DNA from: an uncultured Helicobacteraceae bacterium
Lineage (GTDB): Bacteria > Campylobacterota > Campylobacteria > Campylobacterales > Helicobacteraceae
Length of the DNA stretch: 64,000 nucleotides
Assembly: GCA_947588965.1 (NCBI GenBank)
Contig: CANQAN010000008.1
Span: forward strand, 16,930 to 80,929
Direction: 5' to 3'
In this document: piece after piece, positions 57,533 to 64,000 of the stretch
Layout of the letters: each line of letters starts with the position of its first letter
Numbering within the stretch: the stretch's first letter is position 1
Translations under genes and position numbers: made by a program
Notes under the pieces: model-generated
Told to the model about the DNA's origin: nothing
The model's database searches: none
Seen by the model: only the letters and a program-made list of their open reading frames with translations

Positions 57533-58149
57533 GTGAAAGGTAAAATTTTAGGTGCAGGTGTGATTAGTGGTGATTGGCAAACGTTATTATTATGAAGAAA
57601 ATGAGTTAAAAACGAAAAAGAAGGGCAAAATATCGAGGGACTTGAGGTTGATTTTGAAGTGATTGATGGTAAGGCTGTAGGTGTTTTTATCCTAAACAAA
57701 CCTAGCTTTTCAAGCAATTTTAGCTCTTTAAACACCTCTTTTAATGCATCTATGACAAATCTACCAAATATCGATACAAAATTTGTATTTTTAGATTTTA
57801 ATGCGGTAAAAATTTTATCTTTGCTCCAAATATCCATTCAATGAAGTTTTTTTGCACTCTTAACCCTTATATGTTATCTCATTACAAATTTGTTGGCTAA
57901 AAGCTTTGTATATGGATGCGGTGCAAGTGCTACATTTTTTATATTTTTGGAATTTTAAGTCTTGTGCTTGGGCTGTGGGTGAATTATTTGCTCTTTCAAA
58001 CAAGTAGCGACAAAAAACCGCTTGTATATTTTATTTCTTGTGTGATTGTCGTTGCGGTTTATGATTTTGCAGTTATTTGTGCTATTGTCTCCTTTGCTCT
58101 TTTGGCTGTAGCATGGCTTAAATTTAGAGAGATTCACGCTATAAACTAA
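57533..58149 (+). pseudogene. Frameshifted membrane protein with ISGDDGKRY-type N-terminal domain
   Basis: A GTG start behind AAGGAG opens MKGKILGAGVISG, then an extra base breaks the frame where GDGKRYYYEENEL should follow. A second shift in an A run is needed to reach NEKEGQNIEGLEVDFEVIDGKAVG, now open to 57843. A further shift near a T run leads into a hydrophobic part and into an open frame at 57916-58149 with two membrane helices. The N terminus matches the small domain that precedes membrane modules (for example TM2) in Campylobacterota. At least three lesions make it a pseudogene. Confidence 0.7.
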
Positions 58150-58194
58150 ATCCTAGCTTGGATTTCAAAGCCAAATTTTATCAATCAATTTCTC

Positions 58195-58233
58195 AAAAAA
58201 GCTCTTTAAGACTAATGTTTGAAAGAGCTTTTT
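58195..58233. terminator. Bidirectional rho-independent terminator
   Basis: AAAAAGCTCTTT and AAAGAGCTTTTT form a 12-bp stem with a loop of about 14 bases, with the T run on the plus side and the complementary A run on the other. It closes the frameshifted membrane-protein gene. Confidence 0.75.
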
Positions 58234-58461
58234 GCTTATAATAAAAATCATAAAAATTATTGAATCTCTTATTCTATATCGTAAAATTAATTGTCTATAA
58301 TAATGACTTTTGCATAAATTTAGTGGGTTTAGATGGGCTAATGTGCGCGATTTTGTAACATTTTGATTGAAATTTTTCATTTTTTTATGCATAAATCCTT
58401 TAAGTCTATCATTCTTAGATATATTATATCTTTAAAAGATTAATGTTTAAAAGGATTATAT
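58234..58461. other. Upstream region of the MFS transporter gene
   Basis: This region of about 230 AT-rich bases holds no gene. TATATTATAT near 58421-58430 could serve as a -10 region for the transporter, and AAAAGGATTATAT precedes its ATG. Confidence 0.35.
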
Positions 58462-59724
58462 ATGGAAAAACAAGCTTTAAGCAAGGCTCAAAAAATTCGC
58501 TCCATTGTTGCAGCAAGCAGTGGAAATTTAGTAGAATGGTTTGATTTTTATATCTATGCTTTTACAGCGACTTATTTTGCTCACACCTTTTCAAGCTCTG
58601 ATAATCCCATCATCCAGCAAATCAACGCCTTTGGTGTTTTTGCGGCAGGGTTTTTTATGCGACCTATTGGGAGTTGGCTCTTTGGCTCTTTAGCCGATAA
58701 ATTTGGACGTAAAAAATCTATGGTCTTTTCTGTGGTTTTAATGGCTTTAGGCTCTTTTATGATTGCAGTCTTACCGAGTAAGGAACTTGTAGGCGATTTT
58801 GCGATTATTTTGCTTTTGATTGCAAGGCTCATTCAAGGCTTAAGCGTAGGCGGAGAATACGGAATCGCAGCGACTTATTTATCCGAACTTGCAAGTGAAG
58901 GAAAACGGGGCTTTTATTCTTCTTTTCAGTATGTGACGCTCATAGGTGGGCAGCTCTTGGCTGTGGCAAGCATTAGCGTTATGCTTTTATTCTTTAGCGA
59001 TGAGCAAATGAAAGATTTCGCTTGGAGGATTCTTTTTGTTGTGGGAGGAATTTTAGCCTTAGGTTCTTTGCTTGTGCGTAAGGTTATGGATGAGAGTGCG
59101 ACCGAACTTCACAAGCACGAGGACAGAGGCACACTCAAGGCTCTTTTTGCTTCTTACAAGCCCTTTTTGCTTGTTGTGGGCATTACAGCAGGGGGCTCTT
59201 TGGCATTTTATACCATTACCACTTATACGAAAACCTTTATTGTGAATTTAGGACTCATTGATAAAACACTTTCAAATCACATCTATCTCATCGCTCTTTT
59301 TGTTTTAATGCTCATTCAACCTTTATTTGGCTTACTTGGTGATAAAATTGGACATAAGAATTCTTTAATCATCTTTTCAGTCCTTGCCTTTTTAGGAATT
59401 TATCCTGTTTTTGAGACTTTAAAAAGCGCAACGAGTGCTATAGCTGTCTTGTCTTTGGTTTTGATTTTATTTGTGATTCTTAGTTTTTACACCTCTGTGG
59501 CTGGAATCTTTAAGGCAAAGCTCTTTCCCGAGCATATAAGGGCTCTTGGCACGGGATTAGGATATGCTATCCCTAATGCCATATTTGGCGGTTCAGCTCC
59601 CTTTGTCGCTTTGCAGTTTAAAAATGCTCAATTTGAAAATGGCTTTTTTATTTATATTGCACTCCTAATGGCTGTGGTCTTTTGCGTTGCCCTTTGTTTG
59701 CCTAAAACATCGCAATTAAACTAA
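58462..59724 (+). CDS. kgtP: MFS dicarboxylate/alpha-ketoglutarate-type transporter
   Basis: This 420-residue transporter of the metabolite:H+ symporter family has 12 helices. The first loop motif GSWLFGSLADKFGRKKSMVFS (about residues 75-95) is the MFS signature, ASSGNLVEWFDFYIYAF (about 18-34) is typical for KgtP/ProP-like symporters, and RLIQGLSVGGEYGIAATYLSE (about 120-140) is a second conserved region. It closely resembles the Campylobacter KgtP type. 2-oxoglutarate is the probable substrate, and this would suit an organism using 2-oxoacid oxidoreductases. Confidence 0.8.
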   Translation: MEKQALSKAQKIRSIVAASSGNLVEWFDFYIYAFTATYFAHTFSSSDNPIIQQINAFGVFAAGFFMRPIGSWLFGSLADKFGRKKSMVFSVVLMALGSFMIAVLPSKELVGDFAIILLLIARLIQGLSVGGEYGIAATYLSELASEGKRGFYSSFQYVTLIGGQLLAVASISVMLLFFSDEQMKDFAWRILFVVGGILALGSLLVRKVMDESATELHKHEDRGTLKALFASYKPFLLVVGITAGGSLAFYTITTYTKTFIVNLGLIDKTLSNHIYLIALFVLMLIQPLFGLLGDKIGHKNSLIIFSVLAFLGIYPVFETLKSATSAIAVLSLVLILFVILSFYTSVAGIFKAKLFPEHIRALGTGLGYAIPNAIFGGSAPFVALQFKNAQFENGFFIYIALLMAVVFCVALCLPKTSQLN

Positions 59725-59727
59725 AAA

Positions 59728-59755
59728 TTTCAAGCCTTTAAAGAAAGGCTTGAAA
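59728..59755. terminator. Hairpin after the MFS transporter gene
   Basis: TTTCAAGCCTTT and AAAGGCTTGAAA form a perfect 12-bp stem with an AAAG loop just after the stop. The T-rich tail lies on the minus-strand side (AAATTTTTAG on that strand), so it is a better terminator for minus-strand transcripts than for this gene. Confidence 0.6.
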
Positions 59756-59802
59756 GGGATTAATATTTTAGTTATAATTTGTCTGTCATAAAATGGGGTG
59801 TC

Positions 59803-60411
59803 ATGGTAAAATTTATTAAATATTATGCTTTAGAAAGTTATACGATAATTTCAATGTTTATTCTTGTTGTAGCAGGAATTATCGGTGATTTATCCCTTAT
59901 TCAAAAATTTGTTTTAGTGTATATTTTCTTATTTGTTTTACACGAATGGGAAGAAATGAAATATCCCGGAAGCCTTACAAAATTAATTGCAAATATGCTT
60001 GGTGTTGATATTAATATTGAGCAAGAAAGAGCAAGCAGAATTCCAACAAGCATTTTGCTCTTAACATTTACAATAACACCTTTTATTTTTCACAATTATC
60101 CGATAACCATTTTACCACTTGCCTTTTTAGGACTTTTTGAAGGTCTTGTTCATATTTTTTTCATAAAACTTTTTAAATGTCCTAAATTCTATTCTCCCGG
60201 AATGGTTACAGCGGAAATTCAAGCCATAGTTACAATCATATTATTTGCATATTTGATTGAAAATAATATTTTATCAGGTTTTGATTATTTAATAGGTGCA
60301 TTAGTAATGTTTGCTTGTTTTATAGTAATGCAAAAAACTTTAACAACAATGATAGGTTATAAATATAGCGATGTTTATAAAAATCTCAAAAAACAACTTG
60401 CTAAAAGATAA
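59803..60411 (+). CDS. HXXEE-domain membrane protein, copy 1
   Basis: This 202-residue membrane protein has about five helices and the HXXEE motif as LHEWEE (about residues 46-51) after a YPGS-like turn. FYSPGMVTAEIQAIV (about 130-144) is the second shared block. The ATG at 59803 (MVKFIKYYALE) is chosen because the paralogue begins alike and GGGGTG precedes it; eight more residues are possible upstream. The function of HXXEE proteins is not known. It is AT-rich compared with the core genome. Confidence 0.75.
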   Translation: MVKFIKYYALESYTIISMFILVVAGIIGDLSLIQKFVLVYIFLFVLHEWEEMKYPGSLTKLIANMLGVDINIEQERASRIPTSILLLTFTITPFIFHNYPITILPLAFLGLFEGLVHIFFIKLFKCPKFYSPGMVTAEIQAIVTIILFAYLIENNILSGFDYLIGALVMFACFIVMQKTLTTMIGYKYSDVYKNLKKQLAKR

Positions 60412-60607
60412 TTCAAGCTGTGGCTTTGGGCATGCATTAAACAATAAAAAGGAGTTTTATTTTGGATAAAATAAATTATTTACTTCTACCTGATGTATTT
60501 TTCTTGAATGAGTATAAAGATAAGTGATAAATCGAAAAGATAAAATTTTCAAAACCCTCTAATAAATTTTGTGCTAATATCTAACTATAAATTATTGGAG
60601 TTGAAGA
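60412..60607. other. Spacer between the two HXXEE genes
   Basis: This AT-rich spacer contains a 21-residue ORF (TTG 60462 to stop at 60527, LDKINYLLLPDVFFLNEYKDK) behind a good AAAAAGGAG site. It could be a real micropeptide or a remnant of a deleted gene. Nothing else is visible. Confidence 0.35.
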
Positions 60608-61219
60608 ATGATTAAATTTATTAGATATTATTCATTAGAAATTTATAGTGTCATTTCAATATTATTTTTGCTTACAGCTGCAATTATGGGTGATTTATCA
60701 TTTATTCAAAAGGCTGCTTTAATTTACACCGTTCTTTTTCTTTTGCACGAATGGGAAGAAGGAGTTTATCCGGGCGGTTTTTTTGATAAATTCTCGGAAG
60801 TTTTAGATGTTAAATCAAATGAAGAATTAAGAAGAATAACAAGAGTTCCCGTTGATATTCTTTTATTAATTATTACAATTACTCCATTTTGTTTGGATAA
60901 TTATATGATTCCGATTTTAATGACTGCAACGTTAGGAATAATGGAAGGCGTTGTTCATATCGGTTTTATAAAATTATTTAGAATGGATAAATTTTATTCC
61001 CCCGGAATGGTAACAGCTGAAATGCAATTTATTGTAAGTGTTTTATTTTATATTTATACTATAAAACACAATATGGCGACAGGTTTAGAATACTTATTCG
61101 GGGCATTACTAATGATTATTGCATTTATGATTATGCAAAAATCATTAGTAAAAATCATAGGAATAAAAAATTATAGCCAAGTTCCAAAAATGGTTTTAAA
61201 AAGAATAAAAGAAAGATAA
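60608..61219 (+). CDS. HXXEE-domain membrane protein, copy 2
   Basis: This 203-residue paralogue of the previous gene has matching order of blocks: MIKFIRYYSLE start, GDLSFIQKAAL, LLHEWEEGVYPGGF (about residues 46-59) and FYSPGMVTAEMQFIV (about 132-146). ATTGGAG precedes the ATG. The two copies are diverged enough to be functionally distinct. The basic C-terminal tail (MVLKRIKERSSS-like LKRIKER) is shared in kind. Confidence 0.75.
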   Translation: MIKFIRYYSLEIYSVISILFLLTAAIMGDLSFIQKAALIYTVLFLLHEWEEGVYPGGFFDKFSEVLDVKSNEELRRITRVPVDILLLIITITPFCLDNYMIPILMTATLGIMEGVVHIGFIKLFRMDKFYSPGMVTAEMQFIVSVLFYIYTIKHNMATGLEYLFGALLMIIAFMIMQKSLVKIIGIKNYSQVPKMVLKRIKER

Positions 61220-61249
61220 ATGTAAAGAAATACTTAGACGTAATTATTT

Positions 61250-61929
61250 TTATGATTTTTTGACGGTAAAGCTATGACTTTCTTCTATTAATTCCATAAT
61301 CTCATTATCAGATAAACTTTCATCAAGAATAACTGTTATCCAATATTTTTTATTCATGTGCCAACCGGGGTAAATATGTTCTTATTTTAATCGTTTTTCG
61401 ACATTGTCAGCACTTAATTTTATTAATGCAATTTCAACAAGTCCTTTTTTATTTTTTTTGAATTTTACTTCTATCTATATCTAAAATTGCGAGATACCAC
61501 TTTTTTGTTTCTGGGTTTCTGAATACTCCTGTCCCCGGTGTTGTTTTCCATAAAAATTCGGGAGCATTTCCGTATTTTTTAATAATCAAATTTGTTATTC
61601 TGTTTGATTGAGGAAATATGTAATATTTTTTTTGAAAAACAATTATCTCTTATATTTTCAAGTAAATTTTCATATTCGGCTCTAACTTCGCCAACAAATT
61701 TACCTTGATTATTTTCAACTCGCAGGGGCAAAAACTCATCATTATTTTCAAGGTCATAAACAATTCCCGATATATTTCCATCTGAATTTATGCTAATAAC
61801 AGCTTTGAATAAATTATCTTTAAACAATGTTTCTAACATAAAGCTGTTATTAACTTTTTTAAATCCATAATCCTTTAATTTTTTAAAATCGGGTACATAC
61901 CTTTTAAATATGTTTTTTTCTATTGTCAT
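61250..61929 (-). pseudogene. Disrupted MmcQ/YjbR-family gene
   Basis: The first part (61579-61929, MTIEKNIFKRYVPDFKKL) matches the N-terminal domain of MmcQ/YjbR proteins with the later EFLPLRVENNQGKFVGEVR block. The frame is lost in an A run near 61620, after which NRITNLIIKKYGNAPEFLW continues in another frame, then GTGVFRNPETKKWYLAILDI. Another shift in an A run near 61450 and a TAA at 61382-61384 separate the final HIYPGWHMNKKYWITVIL piece. Three lesions make a non-functional gene. The family binds DNA-like or other small ligands of unknown identity. Confidence 0.75.
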
Positions 61930-61936
61930 AAAATTA

Positions 61937-62116
61937 TTATACATCAAAATAGCCTTTCGGGTAATTATCGTTTTTTACTTTGATTTCAAACAAATCGCCA
62001 TTTGTTTTGTTTGCTATAATTTTAGCAATTATTGCGGTATTACCTTCTTTGATATTACCTACCGAATACTGTTCGCCTGTTCTTGAAAAATAAGCTACTA
62101 AAACTTTTTTATCCAT
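61937..62116 (-). pseudogene. Truncated flavodoxin gene
   Basis: The 59-residue remnant starts MDKKVLVAYFSRTGEQYSVG and matches the first third of flavodoxins (FMN phosphate-binding loop FSRTGEQ). A stop after NYPKGYFDV removes about 100 residues. The next gene begins 8 bases on, so a deletion joined the two. The ATG at 62116 is used; 10 more codons are possible upstream. Since complex I of this organism is thought to use flavodoxin, this broken copy is unlikely to be the main donor. Confidence 0.7.
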
Positions 62117-62188
62117 TCCGATATTTAGCCTTCTTTTACCATACACATGTTAATTGTTGCAGTTAAAATTGCCCCATTACTTAATAAA

Positions 62189-63943
62189 TTACTTAATAAA
62201 ATCTTTGATGACATTTGCCAGATTTTCTTGCGAAATACCATTTTTCCTCAATAGTTCATCAGGATTAAAATCTGTATGGAATGCCTTAGATACGCCGTAA
62301 TTTAAAACCTTCATATCACTATTTCCATAGAATGATGCAATGTTTTGTCCGAAGCCTCCCATCAATTCGCCATCTTCTATTGTGATAACCAGTTGATGTT
62401 CCTTTTTTAATCCATTGAGCAGTTCTTCATCCAAGCCTGTTAAAAATCTCGGATTTACAACCGTAATGTCAAACCCTATTTCATCTTTAACTTTTTGTGC
62501 AGTTTTCATAGCTAAGGGCATTAAGACACCCACTGCAAATAAAGCGACCTTAGACCCTTTTTTCTCGATTTTATTTTTATTGTATTTTGAATAATCGGTC
62601 GTGTCTTTAACGCCTGTCTCTGGCAGATTTGCAGGGACTCTTATTCCAACGGGATGTTCTTTTTGCGTGGTTGCAAATTTAAACATTTGAAAATATTCTT
62701 CTTTTGTTGTCGGTGCTAAATAGATTAGGTTAGGAATATGAGCAAACATTTGAATATCGCATAAGCCGATATGTGTATTAGAATTCAATCCATACACTCC
62801 GGGGTGCAATACAAGCATGGTTGCAGGAATGTCATTTAAGCATAAGTCGTGAGATACTTGATCATATGTCCTTTGAAAGAAGGGTGCAAAGGTGCTAAAG
62901 ACAACCGTTGCACCATTTTTTGCGATGCCTGCACTCATTGCAACCATATTTTCCTCTGCAATTCCAACATCAATAAATTGACCTCTGTTAACGTATTCTT
63001 CCCTGACTCCTTTAACCATTCCAAGCCCCATAGGAACAGATGCATTGACAAGTATTGCCTCTGGATTTGTATCAAGCAATTCTTTTATGCTGTCAAATAC
63101 GGGATCATCAGCCTCTTGTGCTTTAAACTTAGGACTTCCGTCCTCTACATTAAACGGACCTCCTGCATGCCAAGATTCTCTGTCTTTTTCGGCATAGGGT
63201 AAGCCCTTTCCTTTTATTGTATGGATATGCAATACTATTGGGCGGTCAATATCCTTTACACTTTTGAATAAATCAACAAGGCTTTTTATATCATGACCAT
63301 CATCTAAATATTTGTAATCCAAGCCGAAAGATTTGAAAATATTATTTGAGGATTTGCCGTTAGTTTCTCTTAATTCTTTTAATGTTTTATACATACCGCC
63401 ATGGTTTTCTGCGATACTTTGGTCATTATCATTGAGGATTATAATGAGATTTTTATTATATTCTCCCGCATAATCTAAGCCCTCTAGTGCCTCACCGCCC
63501 GATAATGCACCATCTCCGATAATTGCGATTACATTGCCATTTACTTGCCTTAAATCCCTGCCCTTAGCCAGACCCAAAGCCAAAGAAATAGAGGTTGAAG
63601 CATGTCCTATGGTGAAGAAATCATGCTCACTTTCAAGAGGGTTAGTGTATCCTGTTGCATCACCAAAATGCTCACTATCTAAAAACGCCTCTTTTCTGCC
63701 CGTTAAGATTTTATGCGGATAACACTGATGCGAAACATCAAAGACTATTTTATCCTTAGGAGAATCAAAAACATAATGAAGTGCAACCGTCATTTCAACC
63801 ATTCCTAAATTCGGTCCGCTATGACCACCCGCCTTACTGATTTTGTTTATCAGTGCCGCTCTTGTTTCATCGGCTAAGACTTTCAACTCCTCCGTCTTTA
63901 ATTTTTTAATGTCTTTTGGACCATTGATATTTTCTAAATACAT
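62189..63943 (-). CDS. DXS-like thiamine-diphosphate enzyme
   Basis: This 584-residue protein aligns with 1-deoxy-D-xylulose-5-phosphate synthase. DVSHQCYPHKILTGR (about residues 71-85, numbered from the longer start) has the His and GR motif, GDGALSGGEALEGLDYAG (145-162) with NDND is the ThDP-Mg site, AEEN (331-334) supplies the catalytic Glu, and QRTYDQ (359-364) an Arg. The substrate arginines of E. coli DXS (Arg420, Arg478) are not kept: the parallel segments read LHPGVYG and IRVPAN. It may use another acceptor. ATG 63943 is preferred over 63949 because AAGAAGG lies six bases before it. Confidence 0.7.
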   Translation of the reverse strand: MYLENINGPKDIKKLKTEELKVLADETRAALINKISKAGGHSGPNLGMVEMTVALHYVFDSPKDKIVFDVSHQCYPHKILTGRKEAFLDSEHFGDATGYTNPLESEHDFFTIGHASTSISLALGLAKGRDLRQVNGNVIAIIGDGALSGGEALEGLDYAGEYNKNLIIILNDNDQSIAENHGGMYKTLKELRETNGKSSNNIFKSFGLDYKYLDDGHDIKSLVDLFKSVKDIDRPIVLHIHTIKGKGLPYAEKDRESWHAGGPFNVEDGSPKFKAQEADDPVFDSIKELLDTNPEAILVNASVPMGLGMVKGVREEYVNRGQFIDVGIAEENMVAMSAGIAKNGATVVFSTFAPFFQRTYDQVSHDLCLNDIPATMLVLHPGVYGLNSNTHIGLCDIQMFAHIPNLIYLAPTTKEEYFQMFKFATTQKEHPVGIRVPANLPETGVKDTTDYSKYNKNKIEKKGSKVALFAVGVLMPLAMKTAQKVKDEIGFDITVVNPRFLTGLDEELLNGLKKEHQLVITIEDGELMGGFGQNIASFYGNSDMKVLNYGVSKAFHTDFNPDELLRKNGISQENLANVIKDFIK

Positions 63944-63976
63944 AGCCATCCTTCTTTTTTACTTTTTTGCAGTGTT

Positions 63977-64000
63977 ATTATATCAAAAAAAAAAAAAAAA
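63977..64000 (-). promoter_or_regulatory. Candidate promoter with homopolymeric T tract
   Basis: On the minus strand TATAAT (63982-63977) lies about 34 bases before the DXS-like start, and directly upstream is a run of at least 16 T (63985 to the window end). The tract occupies the spacer and the -35 area, and its length could alter expression. Confidence 0.5.

Noticed and set aside
1..64000. CRISPR arrays, insertion sequences, prophage or tRNA genes
   Set aside because: No direct-repeat array, transposase or integrase motif or cloverleaf-like sequence was seen on reading the window.

Overview
The window reads as chromosome of a Helicobacter-type epsilonproteobacterium (Campylobacterota), probably an enterohepatic species. 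The evidence is a four-subunit pyruvate:acceptor oxidoreductase, a complex I operon in which NuoE and NuoF are replaced by the two small unrelated proteins typical of Helicobacter and Campylobacter, a fused IspDF, an HP1021-type orphan regulator next to ispDF, and the abundance of GGATTC/GAATCC words. The species assignment is inference. I saw no tRNA, rRNA, CRISPR array or insertion sequence.

Layout. 1-2.8 kb: porB (cut by the window edge), porA, porD and porC on the minus strand. 3.0-6.9 kb: a minus-strand run hemJ-argH-ubiE-ArsB-like permease. 7.0-9.1 kb: a polar amino acid ABC transporter (two permeases and an ATPase, no binding protein) on plus. 9.1-10.7 kb: nadB preceded by a small lipoprotein ORF on minus. 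10.7-13.0 kb: a DciA-like protein and uvrC on plus. 13.0-32.0 kb: one long minus-strand array starting with the 14-gene nuo operon (nuoA to nuoN) and continuing with short gaps into pepF, an SspB-like protein, a cysteine-free SdhB look-alike, an HdrB/SdhE look-alike, a small membrane protein, cutA and a hypothetical. 32.3-38.5 kb: typA, nitroreductase, nrdA and a PIN-PhoH ATPase on plus. 38.5-46.4 kb: minus-strand MCP, ispDF, orphan regulator, a degenerate ATP-sulfurylase homologue, pgpA, the 4.5S SRP RNA, mnmH and prfB. 46.7-56.5 kb: plus-strand dapE, dld, a MetF-like protein, ftsW, a class A PBP and an MsbA-like exporter.

From about 56.5 kb to the end the character changes. Sequence becomes more AT-rich and gene-poor. 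It holds a hypothetical, a frameshifted membrane-protein gene, a KgtP-type MFS transporter, two tandem HXXEE membrane proteins, a broken MmcQ/YjbR gene, a truncated flavodoxin gene and a DXS-like thiamine-diphosphate enzyme whose promoter abuts a run of at least 16 T. This looks like an accessory, horizontally acquired and partly decaying region.

Metabolic theme. Pyruvate oxidised by PorCDAB would reduce flavodoxin or ferredoxin, which is believed to feed the flavodoxin-type complex I encoded in the same window. The D-lactate-type dehydrogenase adds a second electron input. Directly downstream of complex I lies a pair of proteins resembling SdhB and SdhE/HdrB that have lost the Fe-S ligands. 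I consider this pair the most promising uncharacterised system in the window, followed by the DXS-like enzyme that lacks substrate-binding arginines.
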